Shown: positions 1 through 8,671, counted from the first letter of the stretch. The stretch is DNA of 64,000 nt from Variovorax brevis (GCF_030317105.1 NZ_JASZYG010000017.1:36492-100491); one strand, 5' to 3'. Notes: generated from the letters alone by a model not told the origin. A program made the numbers and translations.

Positions 1-152
1 GGCTCGCGCCGTCTGCGGGCGCAGGGCGTTGGGCAGCCAGCGCGATCCTCCCACGCCATGTCGAGGCCAAGGTCCTGCGCAATGGCGTCGCTCTGGCCAT
101 GGGTGCGCTCGTCGACGGATACGGCATTGATGCTGTGGGCCGTGCAGCCGGT
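1..152 (-). pseudogene. ParB-like protein, C-terminal remnant
   Basis: Read on the minus strand this segment encodes a stretch (CTAHSINAV, then DAIAQDLGLDMA) that closely parallels the intact ParB-like protein of this window (CTARSIDAV, DAIAEALGVDMA). After a frame change it gives RWLPNALRP, matching RWLPAPLRP near the ParB C-terminus, so an internal deletion has joined the two parts. The N-terminal nuclease and helix-turn-helix regions are absent and the piece runs off the window start. It is followed by a copy of the DNA that lies upstream of the intact parB, so this is a decayed segmental duplication, not an independent gene. Confidence 0.7.
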
Positions 153-157
153 CCGCC

Positions 158-420
158 GGCACCGCGGGCGCACCGTCGCCGACAAGGTGAAGGACTCAGG
201 CCGACGGCACCCCGGACCAGCACGCACGGTCGCTATTCGAGAACCGCCGCGCGGCGAGCGCCCTCACCTTCCGCAGGCAGGCCTGGTCGATGGGTGTCCA
301 AGGCCGAAGGCCTGCGTCAGGGATCCGGAAGGCGGCCGCAGGCCGTCCCCGCAGGGGATGAGCGCGGATGCGCGAACCTGCAGGAGCCCGGCCCCGGCGC
401 AGCCGGGGAGACGCCCAGAG
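158..420. repeat. Copy A of the parB-upstream repeat
   Basis: This segment is a diverged copy of 4850-5112, the DNA upstream of the intact parB. Shared blocks include GCGCGGCGAGCGCC, CCGCAGGCAGG, CAGGGAT, GGGGATGAGCGCG and GCGCGAACCTG. The repeat is rich in short self-complementary runs such as CCCCGAAGGGG in copy B and CCCCGCAGGGG here, with compensating or loop-only changes, which suggests a folded RNA or protein-binding DNA. I did not recognise a named RNA family. Confidence 0.6.
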
Positions 421-1003
421 GACAGTGCCTCACACGCCGATACTCCGTTTGCGGTGCGTCGCAATGGCGTTGCCTTGGCTGTGGGAACGATGGCGTCCAT
501 CGCCACTTTCGTCGACGCCGCCTGTCCCTACGAAAGTGGCAATGGAAATCATTGCACGTGCCAGATGCGCCGAGGCGCCGAGGGACAGGACGCCGACAGT
601 GGCCTGCGGGTGCGCAGCGGCTGTGCTGCCGCTGCTGACGGCGGCGCAGGATCGATTCAGGCCCGGATCACCACCATGGCTGCGCGCACCTGTGCGCCGA
701 CGCTGGCGAACCTTTCCTCAGGCATGGCTCGTACGCGCGCAGGACCGCCAGATACGCGGGGCACCCCGCGAGTGGTCCGACGGAAGCGACGCGCACGAAA
801 AAACGCGAACGGAAGGCGACACGCACCGGAGAGGACACGCGCCAGGACGGCAGGCCTGGCGGTGCACGCCGGCGCATGCACCGGCGCTGATCAATGATGG
901 GGAGTGCCCACGCCCGAGCGGGATCTGCAGGCGAATCGCTGCGGGGCAAAGGAATGAGCAGAGGCCGCCGGTCGGCGGCGACCTCTCGATGCCCGGTGCG
1001 GGC
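421..1003. other. Stretch with no recognisable gene
   Basis: Several frames are open on both strands because of the high GC content, but their translations are Arg/Pro/Ala-rich with no motif, no good ribosome site and no relation to known families. I see no gene here. It probably represents decayed plasmid backbone downstream of the DUF2958 gene that ends at 1004. Confidence 0.5.
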
Positions 1004-1393
1004 TCAGGTCACGATGTGCCCGGCACGTCGCGCATCGCGCGCGTACTCGCTCAGGGACTTTGCTGAATGGAAGCCACGATCCTGTCGCACGGACTGTTCA
1101 CCGCCAACGCGCAGTTCTTCCAGTTCGTCGAGGTTGATGAAGCCCATCTCCGGGAAGCCCAGGTCCGCGAGGCCGAAGGCAATCCCCGGTGTGCGTGGAT
1201 CGATAGAAGAAAGCAGCCACGTCGCGCGCATGCCGGGCACGTAGAGCTTCACGATCGGAGGAGGATCGTAGAGTTCGCCGCGCTCCTCGTGCAGCCGCGC
1301 CATCAGGCCATTGGCCCGCAGCAGGTCGAACTGCTCGTCGGTCAGGAAGGAGAACTCGGACGAACTCAGGAAAGCGATGGAAGTGGTAGCCAT
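1004..1393 (-). CDS. DUF2958 family protein (copy 1)
   Basis: A 129-residue soluble protein of the DUF2958 family, found on plasmids and integrative elements and of unknown function. The family pattern is visible: FLTDEQFDLLRANG near residue 15, PPIVKLYVPGMRATWLLSSIDP around 45-65, FGLADLGFPEMGFINLDEL around 72-92, and a C-terminal YARDARRAG. A paralogue lies at 10645-11010 and shares every block, although PDAG in that copy is PGMR here. The ATG at 1393 is chosen because GAGCTTC is the only plausible ribosome site and the protein then begins like the paralogue. A radC-type structured leader lies directly upstream, so post-transcriptional control is likely. Confidence 0.8.
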   Translation of the reverse strand: MATTSIAFLSSSEFSFLTDEQFDLLRANGLMARLHEERGELYDPPPIVKLYVPGMRATWLLSSIDPRTPGIAFGLADLGFPEMGFINLDELEELRVGGEQSVRQDRGFHSAKSLSEYARDARRAGHIVT

Positions 1394-1399
1394 GTGAAG

Positions 1400-1565
1400 C
1401 TCCTGGACGGTTGAGGGCGGGATTGCCCGGGACCGTGTCGGGTCACGCGGCAGCGCAGCGGTCAAGGCTCGAAGACGGCCGCAGGCCGCAAGCACGCTGC
1501 GCGTGCGCAGGACTTGACGGCGAGAACCGCGTGGCACGATGAAGGTCACAGCAAGCCAGCCCACC
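1400..1565 (-). ncRNA. radC-type structured leader 1 (upstream of DUF2958)
   Basis: On the minus strand this leader ends just before the DUF2958 start. It shares with the leaders at 9890-10052, 11020-11180 and 11926-12092 a gene-proximal hairpin (here CGGGCAATCCCGCCC), a long-range TCAAG/CTTGA pairing and a GC-rich internal arm. The hairpin arms covary among copies (CGGGC/GCCCG versus CAGGC/GCCTG). The radC RNA motif is known from presumed 5' regions of genes for RadC and other DNA-associated proteins. Assignment to that class is inference from position and structure. Confidence 0.6.
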
Positions 1566-1694
1566 CCTACCCAACCAACCCGCACCAAGCCAGCACGATG
1601 CGAAGCGAGACGGCGAGAAGCCCGCCCGAGGCGGCCGTCAGGACGCGAGGCGGACGAAGGCCGTGGCACGCGCGCCAAATCCACCGCCAGGGGG

Positions 1695-2219
1695 TCACGC
1701 TGGCCGCGCTGGGTCAGGTTGGCGATGTCGTGCGGTGACCGCCCGGCGCGTCGATCCGTCGCGTCCGTCGCGCGCGAAGCGAAGCACGGGGCGATGGGCC
1801 GCAAGGAGGCTGCCCTTGGCCCGGCGCGGGGACGGACTGCCGCCCTGCAGGTGAAGGCGCCACTTGATGGAGCAGGACTTCAAGCCGAACGCGAGCGACG
1901 GCAGGGTTTCGTTGGCCAGGCAGTTGCCTTGCAGGTCGTCGTAGGGCGTGCCGGGCTGCGTGCGCTTGCGGCACAGTTCGACGCTTGGCCAGCCCCACGC
2001 GCACAGCACGCGCTCGATGCGCGTGAGGTGCGCCAGGGTCGGCGGCTTTTCCCCGCCGGTATCGGCGAAGGTGATGGCGTCGGGCCGCATGCCGGCGAGG
2101 CGCAGGGCGACGAGCATGGCCGTGGAGTCGACGCCGGCACCGAAGCACACGACGAGAAGGCGGTTCGTCAGGGCGGCGCGCAGCGCGGCGCGCTGACCGG
2201 GGGTCAGCAGGAGGGTCAT
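1695..2219 (-). CDS. PAPS-reductase/ATP-pyrophosphatase-like protein, C-terminus altered
   Basis: The first ~125 of 174 residues look like the phosphoadenosine phosphosulfate reductase fold used by many plasmid and phage proteins. A PP-loop-like motif, FGAGVDSTAML, sits near residue 38, then FADTGGEKPPT near 65 and FGLKSCSIKW near 120. Family members are usually longer and continue after the KSCSIKW block with a structured half. Here the tail becomes Arg-rich and unrelated, so the gene is probably truncated by a rearrangement. The ATG at 2219 has GGAG a few bases upstream. It lies downstream of parB on the same strand and may be cotranscribed. The family acts in sulfur assimilation or, on mobile DNA, possibly in DNA modification. 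Activity of this copy is doubtful. Confidence 0.65.
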   Translation of the reverse strand: MTLLLTPGQRAALRAALTNRLLVVCFGAGVDSTAMLVALRLAGMRPDAITFADTGGEKPPTLAHLTRIERVLCAWGWPSVELCRKRTQPGTPYDDLQGNCLANETLPSLAFGLKSCSIKWRLHLQGGSPSPRRAKGSLLAAHRPVLRFARDGRDGSTRRAVTARHRQPDPARPA

Positions 2220-2349
2220 GGTGATCTCCGTGGAAAGGAAGGAGGGAAGGAAGAGAAGGAAGACGGGGGCGTGCAAGGGCTGAGGCCGATGCGGGAGGGA
2301 AGGCGGCGATCGCTGCACTTCCCTCCCCGGCCCTCAAGCCCGCCAGCGA

Positions 2350-4623
2350 TCAGTCCTCGCTGCCTTGCCGCGCAGGCCCGTCCATGCCCTCCTGCCCAGC
2401 GCCCGGCCCTTCGTCCTCGTTGTGGTCTTCGTTGTCGTCCTCGTCCTCGGGGCCGGCCTCGTCGGCCTCGGCGCCCGGCGTCGCGGTCGCGTGGGGTCGC
2501 AGCGGCGCGGGCAACCAACGCAAGCCTTGGAGTTTGCTCGCGCAGTACGCGATGGCTTCCGGCTTCTTCATGCCGCCCACGGCCTTTGTGGAATCGATAC
2601 CGGTCGCTTCCTGTACGGCTTCCAGCGCCTTGGCCTTGCTCACGCTGGCGAGGTAGTTCGCGGCACTCGGTGTCCACCAATCGGCCATGTCGACGCCGAG
2701 GGCCTCGGCGATCGCATCGCTCTGGTCGCGCGAGCGTTCTCGCCCAGCCACCGCGTCGATGCTGCGCGCGGTGCAGTAGGCCAGCAGATCAAGCAGCGTC
2801 TCGCGGTCCTGGGCAAGCAGCCAGCTGAACATCGCCTCCGGATTGCCCGGCAGCGGGTCGCCCCACTGCGTCTCAGCCTGCCCGAGAAGGGCGCCCGCAG
2901 GAGAGCTCTCGTAGCCGGTGGCGTTCTGCGCGAGGCTGTAGTCGCTGGTCGGGTGCACATGCACCTTCACCACATCGTTGCCACGGCTGTACTGGCCGAA
3001 GACGGTCTCGGCCATCCGGTGAACGAGCGTGACAAGCGCAACATGCGGGTTCTGCGTCAATGCGGCCTGAAGGGCGGCCGTGCGATGCGCGGTCAGGTCG
3101 CGCATGAGCTTCTCGCTGAACTCGGGTCGCTTCTTCGTGTCCTGCGCTCCCTCGCCATCGCCGTCTTCGCCATCCACTCCAGCAACGCCGCTCGCGGAAG
3201 AACCGCCAGTGACCTTGCCCGCACCACCGCCTGCACTGGTCCCTGCGCCCTTCCCCGCCTTCCTGTCCTCTGGCCGGATCAATCCACGATGGACGGTCAC
3301 CTGACCGGCATGATCGAGCCGCAGCAATGCGCCCGTGCGCGCCATCTGTTCGGGCGTCCACACCCACAAAGCCGCGCGGACGGTGTCGAGCTTGTCGTCC
3401 AGTTCATCCAGGGCAGCGGACAGGCGCTGTTCCTGGGCCTCGTACGCATCGCAGTCGCGATCGCCTTGCTCCTCGTTCATGTCATAGGCCTCGGCCAGAC
3501 GGGCACCTTCTGCTTGCATGATGTCGATGGCTTGTGCCTCCTCAGGTGTCGGCTCGCGCTCGGCCTGTGCCTCACGGCCGTAGCTGCGCAGCGCGAGGTT
3601 GTCGCCTTCGGTGAGGCAGTCCACCCATCCCCACCCTTCGGCGCGAACTTCCTCGGCCAGACTGCGCATCTTCTCCATCGCGAGGGTCTGCAAGAGGACC
3701 GGATCATCCAGGTAGACACTCGACGGATCGTCCCCATCGGCAAAGAGATCGCGGCGCACCGCCCCGCCACGCGCCTCATAGACGTCGATACCTACGAAAC
3801 GTGCGAGACGGCTGTCACCCCCGCAGGACTGTTCGGTGAGCATGCGCCGGATCGTCCATGCATCGCGGTCATAGCCCGGAAGGCCATCCCAGACAGCCTC
3901 CTGCGCCGCGTGGTCCTCGGTCAGCGCCAATGCCTGCAACTGATCCGGCTCGATCTCGTCGGCGCGGTACATCGCGAGGAAGCGAGGGGCCAACCGGGCG
4001 AGTTTCAGGCGGCGATCGACCGTCAGCACGCTCACGCCGAAGCGGCCCGCGACCTGCGCTACGCTGAGACCGTCGTCCACGAACTTGCGGAAGGCCTCCA
4101 TCTCGTCGGCGGGATGCATGGCCTCGCGGCCGGAGTTTTCGGCGAGCGACACCTCGGCGGCGCGGGCATCCTCGTAGAGCTTGCATTCCACGGGTTGTGA
4201 TGCGCTCCACTTGCCATCGGCCACGAGCTTGCGCATGGCACGCAGGCGCCGCCCACCGGCCACCACGGCGAAACACCCGTCTGCCTGCCCAATCACCGCG
4301 AGGCGCTGCAGCAATCCCTGCGACTCGATGAGCGCGGCGAGTTCGGCGATGCCGTCCTCGTTGAACACCCGCCGCACGTTGGCATGGCTGAGCACGAGTT
4401 GGTCCAGCGGCACCAGCATGTCGCGGGCGGCGGGCTCGGTCACTGCAACGTCGGCGCTGGTGCTTGCAGGAGCCTTGGGAGCCTTCTTCCCTGTCGGCTT
4501 CGTGGCGTTGTTGAGCTTCGCAGCCTTGGGCATCTTCGGGGCCCTGGCTCCGTTGAGCTTGCGCGGCGTCGTGCCTGTGGCAGCGACCTGGGCAGCAGCA
4601 GTGGCATTGGCAACAGCAGTCAT
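2350..4623 (-). CDS. parB: ParB/RepB/Spo0J-family protein, large plasmid type
   Basis: A 757-residue protein with a basic, low-complexity Ala/Lys/Pro N-terminus (to ~65), a ParB N-terminal domain (~68-165: VPLDQLVLSHANVRR, GLLQRLAVIG, VVAGGRRLRAM, ENSGREAMHPADE) and a KorB-type helix-turn-helix (~180-205: LSVAQVAGRFGVSVLTVDRR). A long C-terminal extension ends in an acidic tail rich in Glu and Asp. Classical ParB is about 300 residues, so this belongs to the long group seen on Burkholderiales plasmids and integrative elements. It may act in partition or regulation by binding DNA sites, possibly with CTP as known for ParB. No parA is in the window. ATG 4623 is preferred over an in-frame upstream start at 4686 because AAAGGA precedes it. 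A remnant of a second copy is at 1-152. Confidence 0.85.
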   Translation of the reverse strand: MTAVANATAAAQVAATGTTPRKLNGARAPKMPKAAKLNNATKPTGKKAPKAPASTSADVAVTEPAARDMLVPLDQLVLSHANVRRVFNEDGIAELAALIESQGLLQRLAVIGQADGCFAVVAGGRRLRAMRKLVADGKWSASQPVECKLYEDARAAEVSLAENSGREAMHPADEMEAFRKFVDDGLSVAQVAGRFGVSVLTVDRRLKLARLAPRFLAMYRADEIEPDQLQALALTEDHAAQEAVWDGLPGYDRDAWTIRRMLTEQSCGGDSRLARFVGIDVYEARGGAVRRDLFADGDDPSSVYLDDPVLLQTLAMEKMRSLAEEVRAEGWGWVDCLTEGDNLALRSYGREAQAEREPTPEEAQAIDIMQAEGARLAEAYDMNEEQGDRDCDAYEAQEQRLSAALDELDDKLDTVRAALWVWTPEQMARTGALLRLDHAGQVTVHRGLIRPEDRKAGKGAGTSAGGGAGKVTGGSSASGVAGVDGEDGDGEGAQDTKKRPEFSEKLMRDLTAHRTAALQAALTQNPHVALVTLVHRMAETVFGQYSRGNDVVKVHVHPTSDYSLAQNATGYESSPAGALLGQAETQWGDPLPGNPEAMFSWLLAQDRETLLDLLAYCTARSIDAVAGRERSRDQSDAIAEALGVDMADWWTPSAANYLASVSKAKALEAVQEATGIDSTKAVGGMKKPEAIAYCASKLQGLRWLPAPLRPHATATPGAEADEAGPEDEDDNEDHNEDEGPGAGQEGMDGPARQGSED

Positions 4624-4849
4624 TTCGGATTCCTTTGCAGTTGAAATTGAAGGAGATGCCGGGCTTCTAGATCTCGAGCCCTTCAATGAAGGGTTGGGGT
4701 TCGCATCGGCCTCCTGCCCGCAGCTGGCCGCCGTTCTCCTGAGTCTTTCGCCCGGTGGACGGGCAGCGACGGCGGGGACCGGGGAGCAAGGGGGGAAGGT
4801 TTGTAAAGCGCAGCTTTATGAATACCCCCTTGCAGGCGAAGCCGGTCCC

Positions 4850-5112
4850 CGGGCGCCGCGGGCGCAGAGTCACCGGACAAGGCGAAAGACACAGGAGAAC
4901 GGCAGCACCGCACGAGGCCGACGCGCACCCCGACCGCCGCGCGGCGAGCGCCTCCACCTGCCGCAGGCAGGTCTGGCCAGGGGAGGTTCAAGGGACGAAG
5001 TCCCGCGCGCCAGGGATGCGCAAGGCTGGCGCAGCCAGTCCCCGAAGGGGATGAGCGCGAAGGCGCGAACCTGGAGCAGCCCGACAGCGGCGAAGCCGGT
5101 GGGGCGCCCTGC
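4850..5112. repeat. Copy B of the parB-upstream repeat
   Basis: This occupies much of the 540 bp intergenic region between parB (minus strand) and the gene starting at 5163 (plus strand). It is the better preserved partner of 158-420. Compact hairpins are visible on the plus strand, for example CCCCGAAGGGG followed by GCGCGAAGGCGCG. The rest of the intergenic DNA (4624-4849) holds the parB ribosome site and no open frame I would call a gene. The repeat may contain the promoters and operators of the divergent pair or a structured RNA. Confidence 0.55.
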
Positions 5113-5162
5113 TACGTGGGAAAGTCGATCCAGGCGCCGTCCGGCGCTATAAACAGGTCGAC

Positions 5163-6755
5163 ATGGAACACCGTCCGATCATCCGCTTTCGCATTGATCG
5201 AGAGATCGCCAGGCGTGCCCAGCAGATGGCCCGGGCACGAGGCATGGAGCTGCCCGATGTCATGCGCATGATGGTCACCAGGGCGGTGCGAGACGACGAC
5301 TTCCCGATCGATCTTGCCGATGACAAACCGGACCCGCAGGAGCACAAGCACCTCCACGCCTTCGAGCCGCGGTACTGGGGCCCGTTCAGGAACACGCTCG
5401 ATGCAGAGCTTGCCATCGCCCTGCTTCGCCAGTCCCTTGCAAATGCAAGTGCAAGAGCGAGCACGCGATGGGACCAGGCGCGCAGCACGGGAGCGGAACA
5501 AGAAGAGAAGCAATTCGCCCTGGTGCGCGAGGAGGCGCTGCGCCTTTTGGCCGACTTTGACGTCCTGGACATGCGCGTCACCGGGGGCATCCTGGCGCGA
5601 AACGCCGATACGCGAGCGGTGGCGAGCGAATCGCTTTGCGCCACCGGCTTCGCGCAGGGGTCAAGAGCGCGTCGTTCGGTTGCCGGACAAGAGAGTTTCG
5701 TCGCGCGGTGTTGCATCCCCGACGTTGTGGCGTTCGCAGCATCCTCCCCGCAGCCCGCCGCCATGGTGGTGCTGGGCCAGCCTGGCGCGGGCGTATCGGT
5801 CGCAGCGGCGTTGCTGGGTCGCGAGATGCGACGCACAACAGGACCCGCGGTCACGGTCTCGAAGGAGTGGATTCGCGCGTATGGCGCCGGTCTCGGCGCA
5901 GCCAACGTGCGGCGCTGGCTGGGCCGGACGGTCGATGCCGCGCGTGAGCGGCGGCTTCACCTGATTCTTGAGGACGAGATGGATGATCCACCGCGAACGC
6001 ATCGCCTGGTGACCCGGCTGCGGCAGGATGGCTATGTTGTCCAGGTCGTTGGCGTGTGCGTCCGTCCGCAAACGAGCCGTCTCTTGATGCTCGCGGCACG
6101 CGACGCCCTTTGGCGCCAACATGGATTGGAGGCGGAATTCGTCACCTCGGCCCAGCACGACAAGGCCCTCGCCGATCTGCGCGCGATGCTGGAAGAGTTC
6201 GAGAAGAAGGGCCATGTGGACGGCTTGCGAGTCATCGCGCGCGACGCCCGCCAACTCTTCGAGAACCGGATGGCCGGGGATGATTGGCTTCGGACCCCCA
6301 GGGCCGTCGCCATCCTGGACAAGGAGCAGTCACGCGCCTTGTCCGACAAAGACGCTGTGCAAGGGGCGATGTGCTGGGAAACGCTGTCTCATGCGCTCGC
6401 GCACGATCCCGCGGTGCCGCGCGAGGTGGCCAGCCAGGTGCTTGCGTGGCGAGGCGACGCGGTGCGACAGTGCGAAGCGAGCGAGGCCCGCGGTCGTTTG
6501 CTGCAATGGGCTCATGAGGGCGCTGCGTTTCGCAAGATGGATCGGTTTGCGTTCGAGGCGGCCTTTCCGCACCACGCGCGCGCAGCCGCGATGATGGGCG
6601 AGGCGGTGATCGAGGCCGAGAAGCACGACGAGCGCGAAGCGGCACGCTTTCTGGACAGCGCCCGCGAGAACATCGCCCAGCGCATCGAACGCGGCGACAT
6701 GGCGCGAATCGCCGCCCGATTCGACGCGCCGCAGCCTTTGGCGAAGCGCCAATGA
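5163..6755 (+). CDS. RelB-like N-terminus joined to a zeta-toxin-like core
   Basis: A 530-residue protein. Residues ~5-48 (IRFRIDREIARRAQQMARARG through MVTRAVRDDDFP) resemble the ribbon-helix-helix DNA-binding segment of RelB/DinJ antitoxins. Residues ~195-330 resemble a zeta-toxin/UDP-GlcNAc kinase-like P-loop fold: MVVLGQPGAGVS, then DAARERRLHLILEDEM and LVTRLRQDGYVVQVVGVCV. The P-loop reads GQPGAGVS, so the normally essential Lys of GxxGxGK[S/T] is Val; kinase activity is therefore doubtful. The rest is helical, with EFEKKGHVDGLRVI and repeated Ala/Glu-rich helices. The ATG at 5163 lies within GTCGACATG with only a weak ribosome site. It lies divergent from parB and convergent with ardC. 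It could be an antitoxin-like regulator or a degenerate toxin; function is unproven. Confidence 0.6.
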   Translation: MEHRPIIRFRIDREIARRAQQMARARGMELPDVMRMMVTRAVRDDDFPIDLADDKPDPQEHKHLHAFEPRYWGPFRNTLDAELAIALLRQSLANASARASTRWDQARSTGAEQEEKQFALVREEALRLLADFDVLDMRVTGGILARNADTRAVASESLCATGFAQGSRARRSVAGQESFVARCCIPDVVAFAASSPQPAAMVVLGQPGAGVSVAAALLGREMRRTTGPAVTVSKEWIRAYGAGLGAANVRRWLGRTVDAARERRLHLILEDEMDDPPRTHRLVTRLRQDGYVVQVVGVCVRPQTSRLLMLAARDALWRQHGLEAEFVTSAQHDKALADLRAMLEEFEKKGHVDGLRVIARDARQLFENRMAGDDWLRTPRAVAILDKEQSRALSDKDAVQGAMCWETLSHALAHDPAVPREVASQVLAWRGDAVRQCEASEARGRLLQWAHEGAAFRKMDRFAFEAAFPHHARAAAMMGEAVIEAEKHDEREAARFLDSARENIAQRIERGDMARIAARFDAPQPLAKRQ

Positions 6756-6848
6756 TGATCGCAGGCGAAGGTGCATCTGCGGGCCGGAGGCGCCCGCCCA
6801 CAGTGGGGGATGTGCTTCGCAGCGACGCGAGGCCAACGGCCCTGGACC

Positions 6849-7979
6849 TCAAGTGTCCTCCTGAGACGCCGATGCGTCCTCCATCTCGGGCAATGCCAGC
6901 GACAAGAGGAACTCATACGCTTCGCCCGCCAGCCGGGCGGCGGTAAAGATTGCGGTGCGATCGTTGCGCAGCACCTGCAGCCACGAATCGAGATAGGCCG
7001 CGTGCCCTTCGATCGTGGCGTCGACCAGGCCGCAGTGGCCCAGCAGGAAGGCGCTGCCGAGCTCGGCGACCAGTTCCTCAAACGCGTAGGCGGCGTCGCC
7101 AAAGCGCTGGCCGAAGGCCCGATGCAGGCGCTCGGGATGCCCGCTCCAGTGCACGAGCTCATGCAGGATGGTTGCATAGTGGGCCTGCGCACTGGTGAAG
7201 CGGCGAGGCCATGGCATGCGGATTTCGTCGAGGGCCATCACGTACATCGCCTGCTCGAAGCCATGGCGAATTTGCGCGTTGGCGCCTGCCACGATGCGCA
7301 TGGCCATCTCTGTCGGCGAATACGCAGGCGCCGGCGGGTAGCAGTGTTCGTCAATGAACTCCACGGGCAGGCCGGCGATCTGTGCGACGTTGAAGACCCA
7401 GAACGGCGTGCACAGCAGGAAGCTTCGCCCGGCAGTGCCGCCTGCACCGGCCTCGTCGCCCTGATCGCGCTGATCGCCCTCATTGCCCTGGTTGGCGTCC
7501 CGGCCCGCAATGCCTTGCGACGCGTCCGTTGTCTCCGCCGATGCCTTGCCCGCCCTGCGCTCGAAGTGTGCGCATAACACGGCGCGCTCGCCCTTCCTCA
7601 CCTGCGCACCGAGGCTGGCGGCCTGCTTGTAGGTCAGCCAGACGTTGGAGGAATAGCCCGCTTCGATCGCTGCGTCCCACAGCAGCAGCACGTTGGCGCC
7701 GTGGTACGGGGCGCCGGTCTTGCCGTTGCGCGGCATGCCGCGCGAGGCGGCCCGGGTCCAGCGCTCGCGGAACACGTTCCCGCCTTTCTCGAGCATCGCG
7801 ATGATCCGGTCGGTCACGGATTGGCGGACATCGATGCGGCCGCCGCTACGCGGCGCTGCATGGCTCAGTTCAACAGCACCTGCTTTGGGTGAGTCCTCGG
7901 GGGGTACGGGGGGAACGCCCGTGGCTGTCGGGTCCGGATGATCCGCAGGGCGCTGACGGGTGGAATGAAGTGTGCGCAT
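6849..7979 (-). CDS. ardC: ArdC-like antirestriction protein with zincin peptidase domain
   Basis: A 376-residue protein. After a Pro-rich leader, residues ~50-140 match the ArdC N-terminal ssDNA-binding domain (VTDRIIAMLEKGG, YHGANVLLLW, WLTYKQAASLGAQVRKGE). The C-terminal half is a zincin-like metallopeptidase with the HELVHWSGH motif and a following EELVAELGSAFL helix, which would supply two His and a Glu ligand. Between them is a hydrophilic insert rich in Gly, Asp and Gln (around DANQGNEGDQRDQGDE). ArdC proteins protect incoming plasmid DNA during conjugation. The ATG at 7979 has AGAAAGG upstream. The 5' region contains a 98-nt structured element (8063-8160). Confidence 0.85.
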   Translation of the reverse strand: MRTLHSTRQRPADHPDPTATGVPPVPPEDSPKAGAVELSHAAPRSGGRIDVRQSVTDRIIAMLEKGGNVFRERWTRAASRGMPRNGKTGAPYHGANVLLLWDAAIEAGYSSNVWLTYKQAASLGAQVRKGERAVLCAHFERRAGKASAETTDASQGIAGRDANQGNEGDQRDQGDEAGAGGTAGRSFLLCTPFWVFNVAQIAGLPVEFIDEHCYPPAPAYSPTEMAMRIVAGANAQIRHGFEQAMYVMALDEIRMPWPRRFTSAQAHYATILHELVHWSGHPERLHRAFGQRFGDAAYAFEELVAELGSAFLLGHCGLVDATIEGHAAYLDSWLQVLRNDRTAIFTAARLAGEAYEFLLSLALPEMEDASASQEDT

Positions 7980-8062
7980 GGCTGGGCCTTTCTGCGGTGT
8001 GGACCGCGGGGGTTGAACATCTGCTTTCGGAGCCGCCTCGACGCATGAAGAGCGAGCGAAAA

Positions 8063-8160
8063 GGGCCGCTGTCCAGGGACCGCCCGCAAGCCGCAGCTGA
8101 GGCGAAAGCCGAGGACCGGGTGAGGACGGTGGCGAAGCCCGAAGCCCTGGACAGCGGCCC
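8063..8160 (-). ncRNA. Candidate structured RNA in the ardC leader (copy 1)
   Basis: Perfect 16-base arms, GGGCCGCTGTCCAGGG at 8063-8078 and CCCTGGACAGCGGCCC at 8145-8160, enclose a 66-base interior with further hairpins (for example GGCTTCGGGC on the minus strand). On the minus strand the closing stem is followed by TTTT, then the ardC start about 80 bases on. It could be an attenuator, a leader riboregulator or a stand-alone RNA. An almost identical copy is at 10268-10365. Confidence 0.5.
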
Positions 8161-8432
8161 GTGCGAGCTATGCGTCGGTCAAGAGGTGGCTCTGAAAGCA
8201 GATGCGTCCGCGGCGCACCCCGGACCACCCATGCGGGCACCCCGCCCGGCTGCGCTGCGGCCGCAGGCCGCTCCAACGTCATTCCTCTGCAATGCAGAGG
8301 AACACAGCAATCATTCGAAGCGACCGGCCGCCGCGCCCGCGGGTACGCGCAGCGGCCTGATTGCAGACAGCGTGCGCAGCGCGCCACGAGGGGACACGTC
8401 CAATGCCGCCGGCAGAGCCGGCGGCGGGGCCC

Positions 8433-8483
8433 TCACGCCTGGCTGCGCCCGGCCATGCGCGCCTCCTTCGCATAGACGGTGGA
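8433..8483 (-). pseudogene. DUF2958 C-terminal remnant
   Basis: The last 13 codons read YAKEARMAGRSQA, against YAKEARMAGRIQA in the complete DUF2958 protein ending at 10645. Everything upstream of this tail is missing, so a third DUF2958 gene once stood here and was deleted. Confidence 0.75.
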
Positions 8484-8671
8484 GCGCGTTGCGACGTGAT
8501 CCTGGCCACCTTCAGGCAAGGGCTCGCCTGCGTTTCCGGGAGACGGGATCTGAATGTTGAATAGTTGCGTTCCTGTGGAACTTCGGCGGTCGGCATACAG
8601 CGAAAGGCCGAAGCAGGGGCATCCCTCGGGAAGTAGAGTTGCAATGAACAGAAAGAGGTGAGGAAGTACCG

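Larger units (their letters stand above)
8037..8490. repeat. ~450 bp segmental duplication, copy 1
   Basis: Nearly the whole segment recurs at 10240-10690 with scattered substitutions and small indels. Shared landmarks are the 98-nt structured element, the palindrome CCTCTGCAATGCAGAGG (8284-8300 and 10488-10504), the GCCGCCGGCAGAGCCGGCGGC inverted repeat and the end of a DUF2958 gene. Copy 2 flows into a complete DUF2958 gene. Copy 1 retains only its last codons, so copy 1 is the decayed one. Confidence 0.8.

Noticed and set aside
58..1066. Long overlapping plus-strand frames at the window start
   Set aside because: Arg/Pro/Ala-rich, no family features, overlapping each other and a duplicated noncoding repeat and a ParB remnant on the other strand. 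They are a by-product of high GC.
2365..4200. 611-codon plus-strand frame opposite parB
   Set aside because: It mirrors the ParB-like gene on the other strand, which has clear domains. No independent start or motif.
4740..5115. HEARO/omega-type or other large RNA in the parB-upstream repeat
   Set aside because: Hairpins are present but no IscB/IsrB/TnpB-like gene is nearby and I could not match the layout to a named class.
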